Below are positions 33,285 through 40,969 of a stretch of 40,969 bases of DNA, piece by piece (the first letter of the stretch is position 1; each line of letters starts with the position of its first letter). The position numbers were made by a program, and so were the translations under genes. The notes beneath the pieces were generated by a model that was given only the letters and a program-made list of their open reading frames with translations, was not told the origin of the DNA and made no database searches. Origin of the DNA: Clostridia bacterium (GTDB lineage Bacteria > Bacillota > Clostridia > Oscillospirales > Acutalibacteraceae); NCBI GenBank assembly GCA_017435385.1, contig JAFSFB010000019.1:1-40969 (forward strand). Direction: 5' to 3'.

Positions 33285-34820
33285 ATGAAATTCAACGCTG
33301 AAACGAAAATGCTCGGATTTATTGAAACTGATTTTGAATCGGCGGCTGAGCAATCCGTCGAGGCAGATATCAGTCTGCCCGATTACTGCCCTGAGATCAA
33401 AAGAATACTCAGATGCACGGTGACCGCCGATATTCTGTCCGTTCAGAGCTCGGACGATAAAATCACAGCTCAGGGAAATGCCGCTGTCAGAGTGATTTAC
33501 ATAGGCGATAACGATAAGCTCTCGGCATATGAACAGAACTGTCCCATTCAGAAATCAATTGAATCCGACAGATTCCGTTCGGGGAATTCGGTAACGGTAA
33601 GAGCAGTTACGGATTATGTCAATTGCAGAGCCGTCAGCTCAAGAAGAATTGATATCAGGGGAATGCTGACATTTGTTTTTAAGTCCGTAAGAAAAAGAGA
33701 AGAGAACATTCTGACCGGTGCAGATGGCAACGGAATTCAGCTTTTATCAAGCGATTACTCCTACGCTGACCTTAAAACGGTGACCGAAAAGCCGTTTTTC
33801 CTGACGGAAGTTATTGAATTGCCGTCTGAAAAACCCGTTATCGGCCGTATTATCAATTCATCCGCATATATTTCCGTTTCGGAGAAAAAGGTAATAAACA
33901 ATAAAATGCTGATAAAGGGAGACTGTTATATCAAATTATATTACATTTCCGAAAACGATGCTTCGGTTGAATGCACGGAGCATTCGATTCCCGTCAGTCA
34001 GATCATCGAAGCCGACGGAATTACCGATTCGTGCGAATCGTTTCTGAATCTTAATATAACGGCTTGCGAGGCTGTTTCAAAGGTTGACTCCTCGGGAGAT
34101 ACAAAGCTTATAGATATCAATATCAGGGTATCTGCTTCTGTAATTGCATTTGAGAATTCAAATATTAATCTGATATCCGATGCTTATTCCACCGAATGCG
34201 GAACAAAGAATTCGTTCAAAAGCATTGACATTCTTTCTCTCAACACCGTTTCGGATAATTCTTTCACAAACAAGGTCGTTCTCGAGAGCATCGGTGTAAG
34301 CGTTGAAAGCGTTCATGCACTCTGGTGCAACGATATGCGGTATAACTGCAGCCTTAAAGATAACAAATGCCTTATGAGCGGTAATTATCAGGTAACGGTA
34401 ATATATAAGGATGCGGAAAAACAGTTCGGCGTTATTCAGAAGCCGGTTGATTTTGAATACTCGGTTGCATTAAAAAAGCCGTGCGAAAGAATAGTTTGCT
34501 ATCCGATGGTTCAGCTTTGCGGATGCACCTGCGCAGTTGCGGGCGAAAGCAAGCTTGAGATAAAAACGGAGATAAATGCATCGCTGAGCATTCTTTCAAG
34601 TGAGATCGTCAGATATATCAATGATATTGAAGCGGTAGAAAACAAAGACGATGAAAAGGAAGCCTGCGCTCTGACGGTTTATTTCAGCGATGAAAATGAA
34701 AAGATCTGGAATATTGCAAAGCGTTACGGAACGACCGTTGAAGCTATAATGGAGGAAAACGGACTTGACTGTGAAACGCTGACCGAAAAGCGAACCCTTC
34801 TTATTCCCGGCATTTCATAA
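33285..34820 (+). CDS. SPOCS (DUF3794) and LysM protein, SipL-like
   Basis: A 511-aa protein. Two or three SPOCS/DUF3794 units cover residues 10-440 (early ISLPDYCPEIKRILRCTVTADI and repeated ITAQGNAAVRVIYIGD / MLIKGDCYIKLYYISE strands). A C-terminal LysM domain follows (IWNIAKRYGTTVEAIMEENGLDCETLTEKRTLLIPG). In C. difficile SipL this layout docks the spore coat morphogenetic ATPase SpoIVA to the forespore surface, so this gene argues for a spore-forming host. AAAGGAGAG precedes the ATG. A thioredoxin gene follows after about 70 nt. Confidence 0.88.
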   Translation: MKFNAETKMLGFIETDFESAAEQSVEADISLPDYCPEIKRILRCTVTADILSVQSSDDKITAQGNAAVRVIYIGDNDKLSAYEQNCPIQKSIESDRFRSGNSVTVRAVTDYVNCRAVSSRRIDIRGMLTFVFKSVRKREENILTGADGNGIQLLSSDYSYADLKTVTEKPFFLTEVIELPSEKPVIGRIINSSAYISVSEKKVINNKMLIKGDCYIKLYYISENDASVECTEHSIPVSQIIEADGITDSCESFLNLNITACEAVSKVDSSGDTKLIDINIRVSASVIAFENSNINLISDAYSTECGTKNSFKSIDILSLNTVSDNSFTNKVVLESIGVSVESVHALWCNDMRYNCSLKDNKCLMSGNYQVTVIYKDAEKQFGVIQKPVDFEYSVALKKPCERIVCYPMVQLCGCTCAVAGESKLEIKTEINASLSILSSEIVRYINDIEAVENKDDEKEACALTVYFSDENEKIWNIAKRYGTTVEAIMEENGLDCETLTEKRTLLIPGIS

Positions 34821-34893
34821 TTAAATCTGAATTATTCTGCTCTTTTTCGGCAAAATAAGCGTGAAAGCATTATTGAACCGGAAGGAGAAAAAT

Positions 34894-35223
34894 ATGAATA
34901 TTCTGAATATAAATAAAGAATCGTTTGAAAAGGAGATAGGAAGCTTCGGCGGAACCGTGCTCATTGATTTTTATTCTCCCGATTGTGCGCCCTGCAGAAC
35001 GATGAATCCCGTTATCGAATCGGTGGCGGATAAAGCAGGGGATGAGATAAAGGTCTGCAAGATCAATGTAAGAGAGGAGAAAGATCTTGCTGAAAAATTC
35101 GGCATAATGAGCATACCGACTCTTGTTGTCATGAAAAACGGTGAGATCGTAAACCGCAGCATAGGTGTGACGGGTAAAAAAGCCGTTGTTGATATGCTTA
35201 ACCAGCAGAATAATCATTTTTAG
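34894..35223 (+). CDS. thioredoxin-family protein
   Basis: A 109-aa single-domain thioredoxin fold: VLIDFYSPDCAPCRTMNPV with redox pair C31/C34, and the cis-proline loop in FGIMSIPTLVVMKNGEIV. The active site is CAPC rather than the usual CGPC. There is no signal peptide, so it is cytoplasmic. The start at 34894 follows GAAGGAG. The length is normal for thioredoxin. Confidence 0.92.
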   Translation: MNILNINKESFEKEIGSFGGTVLIDFYSPDCAPCRTMNPVIESVADKAGDEIKVCKINVREEKDLAEKFGIMSIPTLVVMKNGEIVNRSIGVTGKKAVVDMLNQQNNHF

Positions 35224-35318
35224 ACAATAGTCGGATATTGTATATTTCTTTTTGTTCATACTTTTGTTATAATTTGAATGCAGTTTAAGCTGTAAATAAC
35301 AATGGGAGGACAAAAAAC

Positions 35319-35495
35319 ATGGAATTCTTAAACAGCATTATTGAAGTTTTCACTGGCCTTTTCGATTTCCTTAAAGGCGGAGAGGTTGCTGGCATTCTCG
35401 GCATGGTTCAGAATATTCTTGAATATGTCAAGGAACCCGAAGCAGCCGGCATCATTGAAATCATCAAGAATTTCTTCAGCACAATGCCCCTTTAA
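35319..35495 (+). CDS. 58-aa small protein, amphipathic
   Basis: A 58-aa ORF with AATGGGAGG before the ATG, a TATAAT box at 35268-35273 about 45 nt upstream, and a perfect terminator hairpin right after the stop. Residues 3-18 (FLNSIIEVFTGLFDFL) and 43-53 (AGIIEIIKNFF) look like amphipathic helices joined by GGEVAGILGM. There are no cysteines and no charged tail. I do not recognise the family; small membrane-active or regulatory peptides look like this. Confidence 0.7.
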   Translation: MEFLNSIIEVFTGLFDFLKGGEVAGILGMVQNILEYVKEPEAAGIIEIIKNFFSTMPL

Positions 35496-35507
35496 TCTTC
35501 GGATGAG

Positions 35508-35532
35508 AAAGCGCAGCTCCGGCTGCGCTTTT
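35508..35532 (+). terminator. terminator of the 58-aa gene
   Basis: AAAGCGCAGC and GCTGCGCTTTT form a perfect stem with loop TCCG. Confidence 0.88.
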
Positions 35533-35581
35533 GTCATTTCTGATTTCAGATATCACAGTTTAAATTTTTTTGAAATAACTC

Positions 35582-35610
35582 TTGATTTTCGATGAAAAGT
35601 ATGATAATAT
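35582..35610 (+). promoter_or_regulatory. host tRNA-Ala promoter
   Basis: TTGATT (35582-35587) and TAATAT (35605-35610) are spaced by 17 nt. It lies just before the truncated tRNA-Ala start at 35627, and probably now transcribes the replacement tRNA too. Confidence 0.8.
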
Positions 35611-35626
35611 ACTTTAGCAATCACTC

Positions 35627-35648
35627 GGGGGTGTAGCTCACTTGGGAG
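35627..35648 (+). pseudogene. 5' fragment of the host tRNA-Ala (attL side)
   Basis: Twenty-two bases identical to the first 22 of the intact tRNA-Ala at 35717, ending with TTGGGAG in the D-loop. Sequence diverges at once after that. Joined at TTGGGAG to the 3' fragment at 40635-40695 it gives a full 76-nt tRNA. Confidence 0.9.
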
Positions 35649-35672
35649 CCCAAAGCACTCAGAAACGCACCC
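35649..35672 (+). repeat. left terminal inverted repeat of the cassette
   Basis: A 24-bp arm beginning CCCAAAG and ending GAAACGCACCC. It pairs with the right arm at 40616-40639 (20 of 24). In a circular form the two arms would flank the central AG of the TTGGGAG core as a 50-bp imperfect palindrome. Confidence 0.8.
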
Positions 35673-35694
35673 TGCAAAAATTTAATAAAAATCA

Positions 35695-35808
<114 letters not shown>

Positions 35809-35812
35809 ATTT

Positions 35813-35841
35813 TTTTGCCCACTTTTAAAGTGGGTGTTTTT
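35813..35841 (+). terminator. terminator after the replacement tRNA
   Basis: GCCCACTT and AAGTGGGT form a stem followed by GTTTTTG. It follows the tRNA by about 25 nt. Confidence 0.6.
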
Positions 35842-35870
35842 GTTTTCGTTGGGTTACTACTTTGGGTTTG

Positions 35871-35899
35871 TTGAAATATTCATATGTATATGGTATAAT
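35871..35899 (+). promoter_or_regulatory. promoter of the cassette's two-gene operon
   Basis: TTGAAA (35871-35876) and TATAAT (35894-35899) are spaced by 17 nt, 41 nt before the zinc-ribbon gene. Confidence 0.85.
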
Positions 35900-35940
35900 A
35901 AATAACATAGTAGTTAATTGAAGTAAGGTGAGCCTAAGTT

Positions 35941-36813
35941 ATGGCAGAGAAGAAATATATAATTGATAATGCCGAACTGATGGCAGAATGGAACTGGGAA
36001 AAGAATAATGAACTGGATTTTGACCCCGAAACATTAACCTTTGGAAGTAATAAAAAAGTGTGGTGGAAATGTCAAAAAGAACACGAATGGCAAGCATCAA
36101 TAAAGGAAAGAAATAATGGGTGTGGATGCCCATATTGTGCAGGCAAAAAAGTACTAAAAGGATATAACGATCTTGCTACTTTTTATCCCCAAGTTGCAAC
36201 TGAATGGAATTATAAAAGAAATGGAGAACTTACCCCTGCAACTGTTACGTTTGCAAGCAACAAGAAGGTATGGTGGATATGTAAAAAATGTGGCGGTGAA
36301 TATGAGTCGTATATAAACAATCGAACTCGAAAAGGTGTTGGTTGCCCTTACTGTGCAGGGCAAAAAGCCCGCGCCGGTCATAACGATTTGCAAACAATTT
36401 CCCCTGATTTGGCGGCTGAGTGGAGTAAGAAAAACACAATTAAGCCGACCGAGGTTACAGCACATTCGAATAAAAAAGCATATTGGGTTTGCCCACTTGG
36501 TCATGATGATTATTTGATGTCCATCAAGCAACGTAGTAATAGACAGGGCTGCCCTATTTGTGCACAGCAAAGTCAAACATCTTTTCCTGAACAAGCGATT
36601 TATTTTTACCTCAAGCAAGCCTTTTCTGATACTGTAAACAGATATATATTCGACGGACGAGAAATTGACATATTCATTCCATCCAAAAATATTGGCATTG
36701 AATATAATGGTTATTTCTCACACAAGAAAAAGACAGAAAAGGATATGCTCAAAATGACTTTCTTTGAATCTATTGGCATTACTTTAAATGTACAGAGTTT
36801 GGAAACGTTTTAA
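35941..36813 (+). CDS. triple zinc-ribbon protein with Vsr/PD-(D/E)xK-like nuclease tail
   Basis: A 290-aa protein. Three tandem zinc-ribbon units of the DUF4379 type (about 8-68, 77-140 and 147-208) each have AxEWN/AxEWS, SNKKVWW-C and CPYCAG or CPICA; Cys pairs include C44...C63/C66, C114/C117...C135/C138 and C184...C204/C207. The tail (214-290) starts FPEQAIYFYLKQAF and holds REIDIFIPSKNIGIEYNGYFSH, with D243, E254 and H261 as a candidate nuclease centre like Vsr or other PD-(D/E)xK enzymes. The end looks shorter than usual for this fold. The next gene starts 18 nt later. It may be a cargo effector or a nuclease used in mobility. Confidence 0.78.
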   Translation: MAEKKYIIDNAELMAEWNWEKNNELDFDPETLTFGSNKKVWWKCQKEHEWQASIKERNNGCGCPYCAGKKVLKGYNDLATFYPQVATEWNYKRNGELTPATVTFASNKKVWWICKKCGGEYESYINNRTRKGVGCPYCAGQKARAGHNDLQTISPDLAAEWSKKNTIKPTEVTAHSNKKAYWVCPLGHDDYLMSIKQRSNRQGCPICAQQSQTSFPEQAIYFYLKQAFSDTVNRYIFDGREIDIFIPSKNIGIEYNGYFSHKKKTEKDMLKMTFFESIGITLNVQSLETF

Positions 36814-36831
36814 TAGTAAGGGGAAATCTAA

Positions 36832-39800
36832 ATGAAATCAATTTTCGTATCAAGCACATTCAGAGATATGCATTTTGAAAGAGACATTTTAAACCGCCGT
36901 ATCGGATCTAAACTCAATTATGAGCTTTCTAAATATAATCGGTCTGTCCGTATATCAGATCTGCGTTGGGGTGTTGATACCACAGACCTTTCAGAGCAGG
37001 AAGCATCTGAAAGAGTTTTAAAGGTTTGTATTGATGAGATTGACAATTGTATGCCGTATATGATCGTATTGTTGGGTGATCGCTACGGATATATTCCGAA
37101 CGAAAGCAATATAAGCGTGACGCATATGGAGATTATACGCGGCGCATTGGAAAATATGCAGAAGGAGCATGTTTTTATTTATTTCAGGAATGCTGATTAT
37201 ACCGGCATGCCTGATGAAATTTGTAATGTATATAAGGAGCAGAATGCAGAAGCAGGGAAAAGATTAGAACAACTGAAGGCAGAGTTGTTAAAAAAAATGC
37301 CGGAACGATGCTTTGAATATCATTCCGTATGGTCAGAGAAAGAACAACTTATGGTGTCTAATGACTTTGAGCAACTTGTTTCAGAACATCTGAAGATCGA
37401 CCTGGTGGATGAAATTGCTGATGTTCAATACGTAAGCGAACTTCAAAGACAGCTGGTGGATAATGAGGAGTTGCTCAGCGATATATTGAAGAGTGCATAT
37501 AAAAATGCAGACCATATCGCTGAATTTATCCGACATACTGAGAGTGATTCAAGGCCGCATGGAATTATAGGGCAGACAGGTACGGGTAAGAGTGTTTATA
37601 TGTCTCTTTTGTGTTCTGAATTGCAACGACAAGAAATAAAAGCCTACATAGCATTTTGTGGGGATAATGCATTTTCTGCCTCTGTTAGAAATTCAGCTGA
37701 ATTTGTGTTTTATGCATTGATTTCTGCCTGCGGAGAGAAATATGACTTCAATAAGAATGCCAATCTTTCTTATGAGGAGTTATTGAAAAATATTGCTCAG
37801 CAAGCTGAGCATCTGAGTGAAAAGATATATGTGTTTTTTGATGCGGTGGATAAATGCGATGACGGAATGGTTGATTTTATTCTTTGGTGCTCGCGTTTTG
37901 TCGGAAAAAAGATATGCATTGTGTTTTCCTCTCAACTTTTGGAAAAGATTGCTGAATATAGGGAGTCCTTTGACCTGATTGATATAGAACACACCTATCA
38001 GGATTTTTCAGGAATGATTAACTGCTTGTTGAAAATGCATGGCAAAAACTTAACTGGTGAATTGATCGATTTGATTTGCAATATAGCAGAAACTCCACTT
38101 TGCCTTAATGTAATTCTGCTTCGCTTGTTGTACCTCAATGCGGCTGATTTCAATGCTATTCAAGAAGAAGGCGGAGGAATTGATGCTATTAATGACTATT
38201 TACGTAATATCATTAAGAAAAACTCTGCTGATGCTGATGGGATAATTGCAGACTATGTGCAAGTGCTGTTAGAGGAGAGCCAAAATTTTGATTTTGACCT
38301 TATTGTGCTCAGTCTGATATCCTTCAATGCATTTGGTTTGTATGAAACTGATTTGCAGAATTTGTTTGAATATATAGATAACATCAAATGGATACAGATG
38401 GACTATGTGGATTTTCTCTCAAGATTTTCGTTTTTTATCAGAGTTCATGCTAACGGACGGTTGGATATATCCCATGATGCCTTGCGAAAAACAATAAAAC
38501 AATTGCTTATGTCCCAAAAATACACGATTTATTCTTTACTTGCAGATTATTTTTTCAAAACGGCACAGCTTACAACCATTGTCGTTAACTCGTTTTTTGA
38601 TGCAGCGTATGAAGCAAAGGCTTGTAGACAGATTGTTGATTTTGTGCTTAAATACAAAAACTTCTACGGATCTTTTGAAAAAGATGAATTTATTATCGGT
38701 AATAATATTAAAGAATGTTTGAAAAAACTATATTTGTGCGATAAAGGAGAATTTTTCTTTCAGACTCTCAGACATTGTGAAGATCTGGAGGAAATCATTT
38801 ATTTTCAGAATACACTGTCCTCAGCACTGCTATCTTCTAACGATTATTTGGACGATGCATTAGTGCTTGATCTGATTAAAGGCTGCATGCTGATCCCGGT
38901 GAAGTTAGCAGAATTTCCGGTGGAATTCACGGAAATGGAGTTCTTTTTGTGTGAACGATTTATTGAACGTCATAATGTCAAACAGCCTGAAGTACAGGAA
39001 TTTATGGAATTTTGCAAAAGGATGATTGAAAAAAAGAAAATAATGAGCAATACTGAGAATGATTCAACAGGTGATATTGTCCGTGAAGACCCGATTGAAC
39101 AGATGGTAAATCAGCTGTTTGATGACAGTAAAGATATGCTTAAAAAAACCTCAGTATTTTCACAATTGTCAAAGATAGGAAGAAAGATGGCTGAGGATCC
39201 TCAGTTAGCCGTACAGACAGAAAATCTTTTGAAGAAACTTGTTTTGGCTCTTGATCAAAAAGACATCTTTGAGGACGTTGAAATTTCCGATATGCTGTTA
39301 GCGGATATATACACATCGTTCGGGGTGCTTTATAAAAGCACCAAGCAGTGGGAAAAGGGTATTCACTATGATATTGAAAGCAAGGAAATATATCGCTGTT
39401 TATATAAAAAATGTGCCACTGATGTGATGCTCCGGAAATACCGTGAAAGAATATATAATTTGGCAAATATCATTGAGGCTTATGCTATGGAGAAACAAAA
39501 CGATCTCGACGTCTGGTGTAGGGCATGCAGCGCATACGAAGAGGTATATAATCTGGAAATGATTGCCATAGCACATGGTGTAACTGAGCGGGAGCTTCTG
39601 CATTGTTCCTCCGCTATTTTCAGTTACGGTACTGCTTTGATAAATTCCGGTCATCAACAAGAAGGTTTTATGAAATATAAGGAAGCTGTTGGTATTGTAG
39701 CAGAACTTGCAAAAAATAATCCTATTTGCGATGTGTATCTGGATTTGTGTACTCAACAATTGGAAGGTATATATCAGCTTTCTTTATGTCGTAACTGTAA

Positions 39801-40533
39801 GGCAGCCGAAGAACTTGGCTATGAGCTTTATAAAAGCATTGGGATCGTTGCGGAAAACGGTGATGACGAACAGATTAAGGAGCTGCAGTATTTCATTCAT
39901 TGTTTTTCAGACAAAATTAATGATATCATTAGTGAACTGTTTCAGAATCAAGATCTGGAGAACAGCTTGATCATATCAAGGGTTCTTTATAGTGTTTATA
40001 TGGCAGCATTACCGATTGCCGAAGGCATAATAAAATCCAATATGGTTCTGACTCAAAAAAACATAGCTGATATTTTATTTCTGAAGATTATGGATTATAA
40101 CCAAGCTTATGAGGAATATTATCGGCTTTTGACTGATGTACAAGAAAAGGATCTTCTGATGAAGGATGAAGACGGACATTATTTTGACCATGTGAATTTA
40201 AGGTTGGTTGATGTTTATGCAAGAGCATTGATATGTCTTGACAAGCTGGGAAGAAATGAGGATATCAGGAAAATGCTTGATGATGTGACAGATTGGTCTA
40301 AGTATCTAGCGGAACATTCTGACAGTATTCGTGGTGATAATGCAATAGTGTTGCTCAGTATCGGTACTATGCTTTTGCAGAACAAGATTTTAGATGGCGC
40401 GGCATTTGTTATGCAGTCGTTCCAGGCAATAAACGAGGAAAACTACGATAAACAAAAGAATAAGTCTACAGTGCTTAAGGTGTTAAAAGCCGTTGCATCA
40501 TTTCTGAATCCTGACAGTTCTGGTAAAGGATGA
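36832..40533 (+). CDS. DUF4062-STAND NTPase with helical-repeat C-terminus (NLR-like, candidate anti-phage protein)
   Basis: A 1233-aa protein. Residues 1-120 form a DUF4062 domain (IFVSSTFRDMHFERDIL, ISDLRWGVD, CMPYMIVLLGDRYGYIP), the N-terminal type also found in NPHP3/NWD1-like proteins. The STAND ATPase follows: Walker A GQTGTGKS (247-254), Walker B KIYVFFDAVDKCD (331-343) and the sensor-like strand CIVFSS (362-367). A winged-helix-like segment ends near LDISHDALRKTIKQLL (about 545-560). The remaining 650 or so residues are helical with TPR-like stretches, fitting a ligand sensor. Codon use is far more A/T-rich than in flanking genes. The ribosome binding site is AAGGGG. A defence role is inferred from architecture and mobility. 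Confidence 0.85.
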   Translation: MKSIFVSSTFRDMHFERDILNRRIGSKLNYELSKYNRSVRISDLRWGVDTTDLSEQEASERVLKVCIDEIDNCMPYMIVLLGDRYGYIPNESNISVTHMEIIRGALENMQKEHVFIYFRNADYTGMPDEICNVYKEQNAEAGKRLEQLKAELLKKMPERCFEYHSVWSEKEQLMVSNDFEQLVSEHLKIDLVDEIADVQYVSELQRQLVDNEELLSDILKSAYKNADHIAEFIRHTESDSRPHGIIGQTGTGKSVYMSLLCSELQRQEIKAYIAFCGDNAFSASVRNSAEFVFYALISACGEKYDFNKNANLSYEELLKNIAQQAEHLSEKIYVFFDAVDKCDDGMVDFILWCSRFVGKKICIVFSSQLLEKIAEYRESFDLIDIEHTYQDFSGMINCLLKMHGKNLTGELIDLICNIAETPLCLNVILLRLLYLNAADFNAIQEEGGGIDAINDYLRNIIKKNSADADGIIADYVQVLLEESQNFDFDLIVLSLISFNAFGLYETDLQNLFEYIDNIKWIQMDYVDFLSRFSFFIRVHANGRLDISHDALRKTIKQLLMSQKYTIYSLLADYFFKTAQLTTIVVNSFFDAAYEAKACRQIVDFVLKYKNFYGSFEKDEFIIGNNIKECLKKLYLCDKGEFFFQTLRHCEDLEEIIYFQNTLSSALLSSNDYLDDALVLDLIKGCMLIPVKLAEFPVEFTEMEFFLCERFIERHNVKQPEVQEFMEFCKRMIEKKKIMSNTENDSTGDIVREDPIEQMVNQLFDDSKDMLKKTSVFSQLSKIGRKMAEDPQLAVQTENLLKKLVLALDQKDIFEDVEISDMLLADIYTSFGVLYKSTKQWEKGIHYDIESKEIYRCLYKKCATDVMLRKYRERIYNLANIIEAYAMEKQNDLDVWCRACSAYEEVYNLEMIAIAHGVTERELLHCSSAIFSYGTALINSGHQQEGFMKYKEAVGIVAELAKNNPICDVYLDLCTQQLEGIYQLSLCRNCKAAEELGYELYKSIGIVAENGDDEQIKELQYFIHCFSDKINDIISELFQNQDLENSLIISRVLYSVYMAALPIAEGIIKSNMVLTQKNIADILFLKIMDYNQAYEEYYRLLTDVQEKDLLMKDEDGHYFDHVNLRLVDVYARALICLDKLGRNEDIRKMLDDVTDWSKYLAEHSDSIRGDNAIVLLSIGTMLLQNKILDGAAFVMQSFQAINEENYDKQKNKSTVLKVLKAVASFLNPDSSGKG

Positions 40534-40566
40534 GAAAATCAAAATCTGTTTAAAAGTATATTTAAC

Positions 40567-40610
40567 AAAACAAGTCTGCTGTTAATTAATTCTACAACAG
40601 GCTTGTTTTT
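40567..40610 (+). terminator. terminator of the cassette operon
   Basis: AACAAG-t-CTG and CAG-g-CTTGTT pair around an A+T-rich loop, followed by TTTTT. It sits just inside the right terminal repeat. Confidence 0.65.
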
Positions 40611-40615
40611 AATTT

Positions 40616-40639
40616 GGGTGCGTTTTTGCGTGTATTGGG
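40616..40639 (+). repeat. right terminal inverted repeat of the cassette
   Basis: A 24-bp arm from GGGTGCGTTT to TATTGGG. Its last five bases overlap the TTGGGAG core (the arm ends TTGGG). Confidence 0.8.
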
Positions 40640-40695
40640 AGAGCACTTGAATGGCATTCAAGAGGTAAGGGGTTCGATCCCCCTCATCTCCACCA
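40635..40695 (+). pseudogene. 3' fragment of the host tRNA-Ala (attR side)
   Basis: Sixty-one bases match 35732-35792 of the intact tRNA with one difference. The 5' acceptor strand and most of the D-arm are missing, so it cannot fold as a tRNA. It is the displaced end of the host gene. Confidence 0.92.
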
Positions 40696-40700
40696 GAAAA

Positions 40701-40734
40701 AGAGAAGGTAGCATCAGCTATCTTCTCTTTTTTT
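40701..40734 (+). terminator. original host tRNA-Ala terminator
   Basis: AGAGAAGGTAGC and GCTATCTTCTCT pair around ATCA and are followed by T7, six nt after the tRNA fragment. Confidence 0.88.
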
Positions 40735-40756
40735 GGTGCCTTCAGGTGTGGGAATA

Positions 40757-40779
40757 AACCCCTGGTTCTACCAGGGGTT
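40757..40779 (+). repeat. subterminal left-end hairpin of an IS200/IS605-type element
   Basis: AACCCCTGG-TTCTA-CCAGGGGTT is a perfect 9-bp hairpin about 130 nt upstream of tnpA, in the position expected for the recognition hairpin. The stretch up to the gene holds no other feature I can support. Confidence 0.6.
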
Positions 40780-40910
40780 AAAGACGGCTTCAGCAAAGCC
40801 AAAACGGGCGAGCTAAAAGCAAGCCCGAAAGGTTGAAAGAAAATCAAACCTCCAAGTATAATAGTAATGGTTTGGCAGCCGCATTACGAAAATACAAGGA
40901 GGTTTAATTT

Positions 40911-40969
40911 ATGAAAAATGATAACAAAGAAATAAGAAGTTCGGCACACTCAAAATACAGATGTCACTA
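40911..40969 (+). CDS. tnpA: IS200/IS605-family transposase TnpA, N-terminal fragment (cut by the window end)
   Basis: Only the first 20 codons are present (MKNDNKEIRSSAHSKYRCHY, last codon incomplete in the window). The sequence AHSKYRCHY matches the conserved first strand of IS200 Y1 transposases, which continues into HIVF/W. AAGGAGG lies 9 nt before the ATG. These enzymes move single-stranded DNA using HUH and Tyr residues that lie beyond the window. Confidence 0.8.
   Translation, partial: MKNDNKEIRSSAHSKYRCH

Noticed and set aside
40635..40695. A second functional tRNA-Ala
   Set aside because: The 5' acceptor strand is missing and the upstream sequence cannot replace it, so it is only the displaced 3' end.
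40539..40847. Minus-strand open frame of 102 codons
   Set aside because: It runs antisense through the tRNA fragment and terminator. The stretch GDEGDRTPYLLNAIQ is the well-known false translation of tRNA antisense sequence.

Overview
The window looks like the chromosome of an anaerobic, spore-forming Clostridia member, probably a gut or rumen Oscillospirales-type organism. The evidence is a reverse rubrerythrin with a PerR-type regulator, a SipL-like SPOCS/LysM sporulation protein, strong AGGAGG ribosome binding sites, NrdR, a ProX editing enzyme, a YdjI-like SPFH protein, and secreted proteins with Cys-rich clostridial repeats. No full taxonomic marker is present.

Layout. 1-135 is probably the right end of an IS200/IS605-type element. 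198-1580 (minus) is an oxidative-stress block: perR, rubrerythrin and a PepSY protein, with a stray copy of the rubrerythrin 3' end. 1716-3338 (minus) is a ygjV / Sfp-type PPTase / YuiD operon, divergent from an acyl-CoA synthetase (3521-5164). 5213-7113 (minus) holds proX, a lipoprotein and nrdR. 7180-10815 has a TIM-barrel isomerase, a small membrane protein, and a Gfo/Idh/MocA dehydrogenase paired with a PHP phosphoesterase. 10857-12574 is an ECF sigma factor with a membrane partner, divergent from a 28-codon ORF. 12937-16526 (minus) is an iolB-iolD-iolE inositol operon.

16733-17200 is tRNA-Lys beside an integrase remnant. 17338-20901 is a two-component system with two kinase-like membrane proteins and a LuxR-type regulator. 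The next three transcription units (a secreted two-repeat protein, a 1036-aa secreted Cys-rich protein, and a 5'-nucleotidase-like operon) share an identical 27-bp palindromic element at an identical 15-nt distance from the -10 box. This suggests a local regulon of that system. An SPFH/zinc-ribbon protein, a second Gfo/Idh/MocA enzyme, a GPH symporter, a PC4-like protein, the SPOCS/LysM protein, a thioredoxin and a 58-aa small protein follow.

The most unusual region is 35582-40734. A host tRNA-Ala(GGC) transcription unit is split at its D-loop by a roughly 5.0-kb insertion. The host promoter and first 22 nt of the tRNA lie on the left; the last 61 nt and the tRNA terminator lie on the right; the two pieces share a 7-bp TTGGGAG core. 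The insertion has 24-bp imperfect terminal inverted repeats, carries its own intact replacement tRNA-Ala just inside the left end, and encodes no recombinase. Its cargo is a two-gene, A+T-rich operon: a triple zinc-ribbon protein with a Vsr/PD-(D/E)xK-like nuclease tail, and a 1233-aa DUF4062-STAND NTPase with a helical C-terminus. This resembles a mobile anti-phage (NLR-like) module. The window ends in the start of an IS200-type tnpA.
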